Source: Acidobacteriota bacterium
GTDB lineage: Bacteria > Acidobacteriota > Terriglobia > Terriglobales > Acidobacteriaceae
Length of the DNA stretch: 14,974 bases
NCBI GenBank assembly: GCA_021799405.1
Contig: JAJZAL010000123.1
Span: forward strand, 1 to 14,974
Direction of reading: 5' to 3'
Below the pieces are notes generated by a model that made no database searches, was not told where the DNA came from, and saw only the letters and a program-made list of their open reading frames with translations. Made by a program: the position numbers and the translations under genes. This document shows positions 1 through 6,193 of the stretch, piece after piece (the first letter of the stretch is position 1; each line of letters starts with the position of its first letter).

Positions 1-1222
1 TGGGGGCATCCAGAACATTCGCCGTATTGGGGTTGGGATAGGTATCGAAATACTTGAGGGCGACCTGGCTGGGTCCGATACCGAGTGGATCCATCTGCGC
101 CAGTTGTTTCGCGTTGAGCGCGTAGCTGCCCGGCGCCACGGAATAGCTCCTGCCGCTCAAACCGGTCACGCTGCCACCCGGGCAATTGCTGGCCGTCTGG
201 CATTGGTACTGAATGATCCCGTCGCGCAGCGTCGAGCTGGGAATGATTCGCAGAGAGCTTGCCCCCTGCGATACGCGATGACCTTCATAGTTGAAAAAGA
301 AAAAGGCCTTGTTGCGCACGAAAGGACCGCCCACATCGGCGCCAAACACATTGCGAACCAGCTTCGTGGGGCGATTGGGCAGCCCGCTTTCTATCTGGGA
401 CTGCTTCAGAAACCAGTCGTTGGCCTCGCCGATGGTATTGCGGTTGAACTCATAGAGATTGCCATGGAATTCGTTGGTCCCGCTCTTGGTCACCATCGTA
501 ATCTGCGCGCCCGAGGAGAAGCCCTGGGTGGCGCCGTAATTGGAGGTGGTCACGCGGAATTCCTGCGTGGAGAACGGCGTTGTGGGCAGCACGCCGTTGA
601 ACGCATATCCCTCGAATGTAAAGTTGTTGCTCACACCGTCGAGGGTGATGTTGTTCTGGTCGCTGCGTTCGCCGTTTACCGATCCGGCGCGCGTATCGTA
701 ATTGCTCTCCAGCGCGTTCTGCCCGTTGTAGACCACGCCGGGCTGGAAGCTCAGCAGCAGCGGCATGCTCTCAGCGCGCATGGGAAGGTTTTCAATCGAT
801 CGGGTTCCCATGGTATTGCCAATCGTGGCATCGGTCGTATTCAGCAGCGCCGCCTGCCCGCTCACTTCGACCGTCTGCGACACTGAACCGACTTTCATCT
901 TTATGTCACTGGTTGCCGGCAGGCTCACCCGGAGTTCCAGGCCGCTTTGCTTAATCGTCTGAAAGCCCTCGGCAGTGACCGTCAGATTGTAGGTGCCTGG
1001 AATGACCGCCGGGAAGCTGTAGGCGCCAGTGGAGTTGGTAATCGTAGAGCGGCTCGTACCCGTCGCGGGCTCGGTGATGGTTACCTTCGCACCGGCAATC
1101 GCCGCCCCGGATGGATCGGTTACGGTGCCGTGCAAGGATGTGGTTGCCTGCCCCCATGCGAACCCGCTGAGAGCAAACACCACGATGATGAGGGAAAGAA
1201 TCGACAGCCTACCACTTCTCAT
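1..1222 (-). CDS. TonB-dependent outer-membrane receptor, Oar-like, 5' part (runs off left edge)
   Basis: Reading the minus strand from ATG at 1222 gives 407 codons without a stop, continuing past the window edge, so the C-terminal part (most of the beta-barrel) is missing. Residues 1-25 form a signal peptide (MRSGR start, hydrophobic run, then FAWGQA). Residues about 27-110 are a carboxypeptidase-regulatory-like beta-sandwich (HGTVTDPSGAAIAGAKVTI, then GAYSFPAVIPGTYNLTV). Residues about 125-260 are the plug, with the typical phrases NGERSDQNNITLDGV and GAQITMVTKSGTNEFHGNLYE. The barrel begins near 'VGGPFVRNKAFFFFNYE'. Family knowledge: these proteins sit in the outer membrane and import a large substrate, often a glycan or siderophore, using TonB energy; the substrate cannot be told from sequence. 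The start is supported by a GGAGG six bases upstream. Longer open frames on the opposite strand here are shadows. Confidence 0.93.
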   Translation of the reverse strand, partial: MRSGRLSILSLIIVVFALSGFAWGQATTSLHGTVTDPSGAAIAGAKVTITEPATGTSRSTITNSTGAYSFPAVIPGTYNLTVTAEGFQTIKQSGLELRVSLPATSDIKMKVGSVSQTVEVSGQAALLNTTDATIGNTMGTRSIENLPMRAESMPLLLSFQPGVVYNGQNALESNYDTRAGSVNGERSDQNNITLDGVSNNFTFEGYAFNGVLPTTPFSTQEFRVTTSNYGATQGFSSGAQITMVTKSGTNEFHGNLYEFNRNTIGEANDWFLKQSQIESGLPNRPTKLVRNVFGADVGGPFVRNKAFFFFNYEGHRVSQGASSLRIIPSSTLRDGIIQYQCQTASNCPGGSVTGLSGRSYSVAPGSYALNAKQLAQMDPLGIGPSQVALKYFDTYPNPNTANVLDAP

Positions 1223-1227
1223 TGCCT

Positions 1228-1233
1228 GCCTCC
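1228..1233 (-). promoter_or_regulatory. Ribosome binding site of the TonB-dependent receptor
   Basis: GGAGGC on the minus strand ends about six bases before the ATG at 1222. It fixes the start of a gene that is cut by the window edge. I do not see a convincing -10/-35 pair upstream of it. Confidence 0.75.
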
Positions 1234-1441
1234 GAACTACAGGAATAATAGGAAGGCCCGCGTCCGTCGACCGAGTCACCCGTCGTATGAATCCGTTAGG
1301 CTTAAAAAATCGTACTCAGCGCGGAAGATCACTGGGCCACTTCTCTTTCAATTTGTAACCAGTAGTCCCTGCTTCTTCGCGGGGATGTGAGATTCCACAA
1401 GGCCGGGAATAGCACCTTTGCCGAATCCCGAGCAGAAATTC

Positions 1442-1519
1442 GAGACAAACTGTGTCTCAAAATCCTCTAGAGGACCAAGAATAGTCCACGAAAAACAAAG
1501 CTCTTTCCTGAGTCAGGAA
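1442..1519. repeat. Cluster of three short inverted repeats
   Basis: Three separate dyads lie within 78 bases: GAGACA (five-base loop) TGTCTC at 1442-1458, the perfect 12-base palindrome TCCTCTAGAGGA at 1463-1474, and TTCCTGAGTCAGGAA (seven-base arms around one base) at 1505-1519. They lie about 220-300 bases upstream of the TonB-dependent receptor. They could be operators or stem-forming leader sequence; nothing in the window shows which. Confidence 0.5.
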
Positions 1520-1732
1520 GCGTTTATGCATTTTTTTGTCTTCCTGAAATGTCTGAATAACGCCTGCCCTCCCTGAAAAACCACGATGCTCGCGATTAAA
1601 GTACGGATGAATCTGTGATGTCAATATAAATATCTAGTCATATAGAAGACCTGAAGATTGGCTAAAGATCCTCAAAAATAGTGGCGACAAACCGCCGGCG
1701 GCAAAGCGCCTCTGTGACTGTCCTGGGCGAGT

Positions 1733-1794
1733 TTTTGGGCAGCCTCGGCCATGCATTCCGCCGGGCGAAAACACCCGCGCGACCGTGCCCAAAA
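1733..1794. repeat. Inverted repeat with nested hairpin
   Basis: TTTTGGGCA at 1733-1741 is exactly mirrored by TGCCCAAAA at 1786-1794. Inside lies a smaller CGGG...CCCG hairpin. The stem is nine perfect pairs around a 44-base interior. No gene overlaps it. It may be part of a dispersed intergenic repeat together with the palindrome at 1840-1859. Confidence 0.45.
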
Positions 1795-1839
1795 CGGCAA
1801 CCTTGTGGGACACGGGGCGGCGACGGAATCCACTGAACG

Positions 1840-1859
1840 GGTGGGAGCATGCTCCCACC
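1840..1859. repeat. Perfect 20-base palindrome
   Basis: GGTGGGAGCATGCTCCCACC is a perfect palindrome of 20 bases without a loop. As a loopless dyad it suits a dimeric DNA-binding protein or a repeat-element core better than a terminator; there is no T tract after it in either direction. It lies nearly 200 bases downstream of the alcohol dehydrogenase stop and over 600 bases upstream of the receptor start. Confidence 0.6.
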
Positions 1860-2053
1860 GCGGTTCTACAGTTTTTCAGGCTAGCTCACCGGTCAAAGTG
1901 GGCCAAATGCACGAAACACTCCCATGACACAGCATTGCCCGGCGTCAAGAGCCTCATCCTGAAGAACCTGCGGGCGAAGATGCGACGGTGAAGGCAGAGA
2001 CGGAAGATCGGCTCCCGGTCAGCACAAAAAGCCACCCTGGAACAAACCTCGCC

Positions 2054-3193
2054 CTACAGCGCGGCTTCCACTGTCGCCATCAGCTCTTCTTTTGTAAGCG
2101 GAAGCGGGTTGGCCTGCATGCTGCTGGCTTTGGCCGCCTTTTCCACAACGTCTGGTAAATCAGCCGCCGTGACTCCCCAGGTGCGCAACGCAGGAATTTG
2201 CAGATCCGCACAGAGCGCGCGAACCCATTCGACGCCGTCCTCGACGCCGGCATCACTCCTGCCGGTAAGGAGGCGCGCAATGACGGCGTAACGGCCCAGG
2301 GAAGGATGCTGCGGCGCCCGGGCGCGCAGTGCAGCTGCGTTAGCTGTCATGCCGTGCGGCAACAGCGCCGCGCAGAGCGCTCCGTGCGGAGCCTTCCAAC
2401 CCCCTCCGAGCGGTGCGGCAAAGCCATGCACCAGCCCCAACCCGGCGTTTGCCAGCGCCAGCCCGCCGAACAGGCTGGCCAAGGCCATATCGCGGCGTGC
2501 CTCCCGGTCCGCGCCGTCGTGGTACGCAACTCGCAGAGCGCCACCCACGCGCCTGATTCCTTCGATACACAGTGCATCCACCAGAGGATTGGCGCGTGCA
2601 CTCACGTACGGCTCGATGAGCTGCGTGAGAGCGTCAAGGCCGGTGAACGCCGTGATTTCCGGCGGCAGCCCGTACGTCAACTCCGGATCGACCACCGCGA
2701 CGCGAGGCAGCATCAGGGGGCTTCGCAGACTGGCTTTGACGCCATGCGCGGGAGATCCAAGCACGGCATTGCGCGTGACCTCGCTTCCCGTGCCGGCCGT
2801 GGTGGGTACCGCGATAAAAGGAAGCGGCGCGCGCGAAATTGGCCGACCTTTTCCGATCACTTCCAAGAACTCGAGCGGATCGCCTCCGTTGGTGGCAAGC
2901 GCCGCGATTGCCTTTCCGGCATCAATGACGCTGCCACCGCCAATTGAGATGACCACATCGCAGCCTGTTTGCTGAATGTGACACGCGCCCTCACGCACCA
3001 ATTCGATGGTTGGCTCCCCGGCCAAGGCAAAGGTTTCCGCTGAGAGCGCCTCGATCAGCGCTGCCGCACGATCTCGCGAAGCGCCCGTCACTACCAGCGG
3101 ACGAGACCCGAACGTATGAGCCAGGTCAGGAAGGCTGGCCGCAGTACCTTCGACAAAGAGGATACGGGTCGCGGTTGCAAACTCAAAACGCAT
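2054..3193 (-). CDS. Iron-type (group III) alcohol dehydrogenase with altered metal site
   Basis: A 379-residue protein of the Fe-ADH superfamily (also home of maleylacetate reductase, FucO and glycerol dehydrogenase), a cytosolic NAD(P)-dependent oxidoreductase acting on an alcohol, aldehyde or keto acid; the substrate is unknown. The N-terminal nucleotide-binding part carries GGGSVID (85-91) and PTTAGTGSEVT (130-140). The C-terminal helical part holds the metal ligands: D187 in GLDALTQ, H256 in LVHG and H270 in APHG. The fourth position, normally His in DALTH, is Gln191. Length is normal and no frameshift is seen, so the change looks like a subfamily trait and not decay. ATG 3193 starts three bases after the stop of the upstream ABM gene, with AGGAG nine bases before it inside that gene, so the two are translationally coupled. 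Confidence 0.9.
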   Translation of the reverse strand: MRFEFATATRILFVEGTAASLPDLAHTFGSRPLVVTGASRDRAAALIEALSAETFALAGEPTIELVREGACHIQQTGCDVVISIGGGSVIDAGKAIAALATNGGDPLEFLEVIGKGRPISRAPLPFIAVPTTAGTGSEVTRNAVLGSPAHGVKASLRSPLMLPRVAVVDPELTYGLPPEITAFTGLDALTQLIEPYVSARANPLVDALCIEGIRRVGGALRVAYHDGADREARRDMALASLFGGLALANAGLGLVHGFAAPLGGGWKAPHGALCAALLPHGMTANAAALRARAPQHPSLGRYAVIARLLTGRSDAGVEDGVEWVRALCADLQIPALRTWGVTAADLPDVVEKAAKASSMQANPLPLTKEELMATVEAAL

Positions 3194-3196
3194 CCT

Positions 3197-3502
3197 TTAC
3201 CACTCCTGAAACTCGGGAAAAACGGCTCTGTACTTCACGCTCTGGCGCGGCTCGGCCATCATGCCTGCAACCGCATCGCGCCATTTCAAGTAATGCGCCG
3301 TTTCCTTGTGCGCGGCCGAGGCTTCCGGCGAGCGGTAGACCTCGATCAGCAAAAACCGGGTCGCGTCGTCCTGCTGCTGAATAACGTCGAAGCGTGCAAT
3401 CCCCGGCTCCTGCACACTCGATCGGGCATTCTCGATCGTGACCTGCCGAAACTCCGCAACCGATTCCGGCTTGACGTGCACGTGAACGTGAACAATGAGC
3501 AT
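3197..3502 (-). CDS. ABM-domain protein (YgiN/LsrG-like monooxygenase or isomerase family)
   Basis: A 101-residue protein of the antibiotic-biosynthesis-monooxygenase (dimeric alpha/beta barrel) fold. The beta-strand [18 protein letters not shown], the phrase [15 protein letters not shown], the strand [14 protein letters not shown] and the [11 protein letters not shown] segment follow the LsrG/YgiN pattern closely. Family members include quinol monooxygenase YgiN and the autoinducer-2-phosphate isomerase LsrG; all are small cytosolic enzymes working on quinones or small dicarbonyls without a bound cofactor. The exact reaction cannot be assigned. The start at 3502 has GGAGG eight bases upstream. 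It is the first gene of a two-gene unit with the Fe-type alcohol dehydrogenase, which suggests that they act on related carbonyl or quinone compounds (inference). Confidence 0.85.
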   Translation of the reverse strand: MLIVHVHVHVKPESVAEFRQVTIENARSSVQEPGIARFDVIQQQDDATRFLLIEVYRSPEASAAHKETAHYLKWRDAVAGMMAEPRQSVKYRAVFPEFQEW

Positions 3503-3621
3503 CGCATTCGCCTCCGCCCTTTATCCTACTGTTTCTCGCAACCCCGGGATTCCGCGTGCTTTACATGTTCAATTCCGGCACTCGCCAGCGTGTTTCGGCA
3601 AAGACAGACCAGGATATTTCG

Positions 3622-3637
3622 CGAAGTGTATACTTCG
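3622..3637. promoter_or_regulatory. Inverted repeat over a possible -10 box, divergent promoter region
   Basis: CGAAGT and ACTTCG flank four bases at 3622-3637, an operator-like dyad. It contains TATACT (3629-3634), a five-out-of-six match to a -10 hexamer reading toward the tryptophanase gene, although I see no good -35. A repressor bound here could control one or both of the divergent transcripts. This is inference from position and symmetry. Confidence 0.45.
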
Positions 3638-3654
3638 AGGTCGCTTTACGCGGT

Positions 3655-3679
3655 CATTGGCCCTAATCGTGGGCCAATG
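3655..3679 (+). promoter_or_regulatory. Stem-loop in the tryptophanase leader
   Basis: CATTGGCCC (3655-3663) and GGGCCAATG (3671-3679) form nine perfect pairs around a seven-base loop. If transcription begins just after the TATACT at 3629, the stem sits near the start of the messenger, about 60 bases before the ATG. No T tract follows, so it is not an ordinary intrinsic terminator. It may be an operator, an mRNA stabiliser or part of an attenuation device. Confidence 0.5.
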
Positions 3680-3741
3680 TCGCTGAGTTTGGGCATGCAG
3701 GTTCTCGCCTGGTGCCCGAATGAGCGCATCGGAGATCCTTC

Positions 3742-5097
3742 ATGCCCTTCAAGACCATCATCGAGCCCTTCCGCATCAAGAGCGTTGAGCCTATCCGCTG
3801 GACAACGCGGGCACAGCGCGAGCAAATTCTCGCCGCCGCCTATTACAACATGTTCCTGCTCCCCGCCGATGACGTGCTCATCGACCTGCTCACCGATTCC
3901 GGGACCGGCGCCATGTCCACGCACCAGTGGGCCGCCATGATGGAAGGCGACGAGAGCTATGCGGGCAGCCGCAGCTTCGACCACTTCCGCGACTCGATTC
4001 AGGACATCTTCGGTTACAAAAACGTGATCCCCACGCATCAGGGCCGCGCCGCCGAACGCATTCTCTTCGGCGTCTCCTGCAAAAAGGGCGACGTTGTGCC
4101 CAACAACACGCATTTCGACACCACCCGCGCCAACATTGAATTCACCGGTGCCGAAGCCGTAGACCTGCTCACCACCGAAGGCCGCCAACCCTCGGTCACC
4201 GCGCCCTTCAAAGGCAACATGGATGTTGCCGCCCTAGAAGCGCTCATCGAGCGTGTCGGCCGCGAGCGTATTCCACTAGTCATGCTCACGGTGACAAATA
4301 ATTCCGGAGGCGGCCAGCCCGTCTCCATGGAGAACGTGCGCCAGGTCAGCGCCGCCTGTCGGAAGCACGGCATCCCGCTCTACTTTGACGCCTGCCGCTT
4401 TGCGGAAAACTCCTGGTTCATCAAGCTGCGCGAGCCAGGCTACGAAAACAAGACGCCCAAGGAAATCGCCCAGGAGATGTTTTCCTACGGCGACGGTTGC
4501 ACCATGTCCGCCAAGAAGGATGGCATGGCCAACATCGGCGGTTTTCTCTGCACCAACGATGACACGCTCGCCCAGCAAGAGAAGGATCTGCTCATCCTCA
4601 CCGAAGGCTATCCCACCTATGGCGGCCTCGCCGGCCGCGATCTCGAAGCCATTGCAGTCGGCGTGCAGGAAGCGCTGCAGGAGGATTACCTCCGCTACCG
4701 CATCGCTTCCACCGCCTACCTCGGCCATCACATCGCGGCCGCCGGTGTCCCCATCGTGCAGCCGCCCGGCGGTCATGCCATCTATATCGACGCGCGCGCC
4801 TTCCTGCCGCATATTCCCTCCAGCCAGTTTCCCGGCGTCGCCCTGGCCTGCGAACTCTACCTCGAAGGCGGAGTCCGTTCCGTGGAAATCGGCACGCTCA
4901 TGTTCGCCCAAGCCGCGCAAATGGATCTTGTGCGTCTCGCCATCCCGCGCCGCGTCTATACCCAGAGCCACGTGGACTACCTGGTGGAAGTGATTCTGGA
5001 AGTCTGGAAAAATCGCGAAAAGATTCGCGGCATGCGCCTCAATTATGAAGCACCTTTTCTACGCCACTTCACCGCACGTCTGGAACCGCTGGCCTAG
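3742..5097 (+). CDS. tnaA: Tryptophanase (tryptophan indole-lyase)
   Basis: A 451-residue PLP enzyme of the beta-eliminating lyase family, which includes tryptophanase and tyrosine phenol-lyase. Family signatures: EPFRIKSVEPI (8-18), IDLLTDSGTGAMS (47-59), PTHQGRAAE (97-105), NNSGGGQPVS (186-195) and the PLP site MSAKKD with Lys259. Three positions known to separate the two enzymes all read as tryptophanase: Asp126 in FDTT (Thr in tyrosine phenol-lyase), Ile383 in SVEIG (Arg in tyrosine phenol-lyase) and His442 in RHFTAR (Phe in tyrosine phenol-lyase). The expected reaction is L-tryptophan to indole, pyruvate and ammonia in the cytosol. It is about 20 residues shorter than the E. coli enzyme, mainly through shorter loops. 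A GGAG lies about ten bases before the ATG. No tryptophan permease gene (tnaB) follows. Confidence 0.88.
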   Translation: MPFKTIIEPFRIKSVEPIRWTTRAQREQILAAAYYNMFLLPADDVLIDLLTDSGTGAMSTHQWAAMMEGDESYAGSRSFDHFRDSIQDIFGYKNVIPTHQGRAAERILFGVSCKKGDVVPNNTHFDTTRANIEFTGAEAVDLLTTEGRQPSVTAPFKGNMDVAALEALIERVGRERIPLVMLTVTNNSGGGQPVSMENVRQVSAACRKHGIPLYFDACRFAENSWFIKLREPGYENKTPKEIAQEMFSYGDGCTMSAKKDGMANIGGFLCTNDDTLAQQEKDLLILTEGYPTYGGLAGRDLEAIAVGVQEALQEDYLRYRIASTAYLGHHIAAAGVPIVQPPGGHAIYIDARAFLPHIPSSQFPGVALACELYLEGGVRSVEIGTLMFAQAAQMDLVRLAIPRRVYTQSHVDYLVEVILEVWKNREKIRGMRLNYEAPFLRHFTARLEPLA

Positions 5098-5109
5098 ACC
5101 CGCTACGGC

Positions 5110-5227
5110 TAGAGCAATTCCTGAGTCCCTGTAGCCTGAAGCCTATGCACTCCAGTTGACGCGACCCTCGGGAAGCGGCGACCCTACAGAAAAACCATAG
5201 GGACACAGTCACTCAGGAATTGCCCTA
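5110..5227. mobile_element. TA-bounded inverted-repeat element, MITE-like
   Basis: The ends are inverted copies of each other: GCAATTCCTGAGT (5114-5126) is perfectly mirrored at 5211-5223, and with the flanking bases 16 of 17 positions pair (5110-5126 with 5211-5227). The outermost dinucleotide on both sides is TA, the target of IS630/Tc1-mariner transposases. Two further nested inverted pairs lie inside: GTCCCT/AGGGAC (5125-5130, 5199-5204) and CTGTAG/CTACAG (5129-5134, 5184-5189). There is no coding capacity. It could be a miniature element moved in trans, or simply a large hairpin acting as terminator for the tryptophanase gene, whose stop is 13 bases upstream. Confidence 0.5.
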
Positions 5228-5353
5228 AGTGCCACAATCCAAGACTCGATCCATCTGAGTGATGCAGAAGTTCCGGACGCGATATCCTAAATACAGGCGC
5301 TCAAAGCCTGCCCGATTTATTTTCATTTGCCGCAGCCGCTCTTCGCGCTGCTG

Positions 5354-5358
5354 AAGGA
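5354..5358 (+). promoter_or_regulatory. Ribosome binding site that sets the CcdC-like start
   Basis: AAGGA lies four bases before ATG 5363 and favours this start over the in-frame TTG at 5327, which is preceded by an A/T-rich stretch without a Shine-Dalgarno match. Confidence 0.55.
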
Positions 5359-5362
5359 TCTG

Positions 5363-5887
5363 ATGCACCCCTTGAACATCACCCCCACCGACTATGCCGT
5401 TGCGTCGCTCTTCGGGGCGGTCGTCATCATCATCTGGCGTATTCGCGAAGGCCGTTCCGCCGTCACCCTGAAGAAGATCATCATTCCCCCGGCCGGCATG
5501 GCCACGGGCTTTTCCATGTTCTTCGCTCCCATCTGCCGGATTCCCTGGCTCTGGGGCATCTCCGCTTTCCTGCTGGGAGCCACCCTGCTGGCCTGGCCTC
5601 TGAATGCCACCACCAAGCTTTACCGGGACGGCAACACCGTCATGATGAAGCGCTCCAGCGCCTTTTTGATGGTGGTCGTCGTCCTTGCCGCCATCCGATT
5701 CTTCGCCCGCGGCTATTTCGACCAGTTTGTTTCCGTCGAGCAGACCGGAGCGGTGTTCTATCTCCTCGCCTTCGGCATGATCCTTTGCTGGCGTGGCAGC
5801 ATGTTCTTTGCCTACCGCAGGCTCACCGCACAATCCGCTGCGGCAGAGCCCGCTGCGCTCGTTGAAGATCCCGATCCCGCCTCCTAG
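5363..5887 (+). CDS. CcdC/DUF1453 family membrane protein
   Basis: A 174-residue integral membrane protein resembling Bacillus subtilis CcdC. Shared phrases are LKKIIIPPAGMATGFSMFFAPICRIP (37-61, read in two pieces: LKKIIIPPAGMATG, then FSMFFAPICRIP), MMKRSSAF (94-101) and FYLLAFGMILCWRGSMF (132-148). About five hydrophobic segments lie at 10-26, 43-58, 63-80, 100-117 and 129-146. CcdC is encoded beside cytochrome c maturation genes in Bacillus, but its precise role is not established and no such genes lie here. I chose ATG 5363 because AAGGA lies four bases upstream; an in-frame TTG at 5327 would add 12 residues but has no ribosome site. The Ala/Pro/Glu-rich tail (157-174) is probably disordered. 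Apparently a single-gene unit. Confidence 0.8.
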   Translation: MHPLNITPTDYAVASLFGAVVIIIWRIREGRSAVTLKKIIIPPAGMATGFSMFFAPICRIPWLWGISAFLLGATLLAWPLNATTKLYRDGNTVMMKRSSAFLMVVVVLAAIRFFARGYFDQFVSVEQTGAVFYLLAFGMILCWRGSMFFAYRRLTAQSAAAEPAALVEDPDPAS

Positions 5888-5918
5888 GCGGATTTCCCAT
5901 ACGTTGATTTGTCCCCGC

Positions 5919-5943
5919 GCCATTGTTCCAGAAGAACGATGGC
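5919..5943 (+). terminator. Hairpin after the CcdC-like gene, possible terminator
   Basis: GCCATTGTTC (5919-5928) pairs with GAACGATGGC (5934-5943) in a ten-pair stem with one G-T pair and a five-base loop. It begins 31 bases after the CcdC-like stop codon. No T tract follows, so it is only a weak terminator candidate; it could also stabilise the 3' end of the messenger. Confidence 0.4.
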
Positions 5944-6179
5944 ACGGCGCCGCGTCGGGCTGTTGCACCTCAGTCTCCTCCTAAAGGATGAGTGTGACCG
6001 AAATCACCTCATGTCCCTTCCCGCCCGGATAGAATGCTCGGTTTTCGAGAATATCCCGAAGACATCGCGAAGCGTGATGTTCCGGCCCCGGTACAAGGCT
6101 GGCCGCCGTCCCGGGAAAGCGTAGCCGACCGTAGAGCACGAAACGGCAGCCGGACGACCCCGCCACGCAAAGCGACCAC

Positions 6180-6185
6180 AGGAGG
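6180..6185 (+). promoter_or_regulatory. Ribosome binding site of the aminotransferase
   Basis: AGGAGG, a full-strength Shine-Dalgarno, lies eight bases before ATG 6194 and confirms that start. Confidence 0.75.
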
Positions 6186-6193
6186 CATGAAAC

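Larger units (their letters stand above)
1223..2053. other. Long intergenic region with palindromes, no convincing gene
   Basis: This gap separates two genes that both point left. The part next to the receptor gene must hold its promoter and leader, but I cannot name a clear promoter. Bases about 1480-1670 are richer in A and T than the rest of the window. Short open frames on both strands (about 60-150 codons) show no domain and no good ribosome site. Several perfect palindromes are listed separately (1442-1519, 1733-1794, 1840-1859). The 1680-1990 part has a base composition like coding DNA but no intact gene; it could be an interspersed repeat or an eroded gene, which is an inference. Confidence 0.6.
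5888..6193 (+). other. Leader/intergenic region before the aminotransferase-transketolase pair
   Basis: These 306 bases hold no convincing gene. They contain a strong hairpin at 5919-5943 (listed separately) and a possible longer-range stem, GGCTGgCCG at 6097-6105 with CGGCAGCC at 6144-6151, paired except for one bulged G. The last 100 bases are rich in G and C, with runs such as CGAAACGG and ACGCAAAGC that superficially recall riboswitch elements, but no known class fits. A promoter for the downstream pair should lie here; I cannot place it with confidence. Confidence 0.5.

Noticed and set aside
104..886. Plus-strand open frame of 260 codons at the left edge
   Set aside because: It lies opposite the TonB-dependent receptor, whose translation shows clear domains; the plus-strand product has no recognisable motif and is a GC-driven shadow.
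2198..2975. Two plus-strand frames of over 200 codons opposite the Fe-ADH
   Set aside because: No domain or ribosome site; antisense to a gene with intact NAD and metal motifs.
3678..3940. Possible TnaC-like leader peptide with one Trp (VLAWCPNERIGDP) before tryptophanase
   Set aside because: The frame does not stop before the tryptophanase gene but runs about 200 bases into it in another frame, it has no good ribosome site, and the likeness to TnaC is limited to a few residues.
3646..4971. Minus-strand open frames of 180 and 231 codons across the tryptophanase gene
   Set aside because: Gly/Ala/Val-rich products without motifs, directly antisense to a well-supported enzyme with catalytic residues.
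5363..5887. Minus-strand frame (5225-5968) across the CcdC-like gene
   Set aside because: Product is a Gly/Asp/Glu-rich low-complexity chain; the plus-strand product matches the CcdC/DUF1453 pattern.
6080..6190. Cobalamin or cyclic-di-GMP riboswitch before the aminotransferase
   Set aside because: Short matches such as CCCGCCAC and ACGCAAAGC appear, but the B12 box and the other conserved blocks of either class are missing or out of order.
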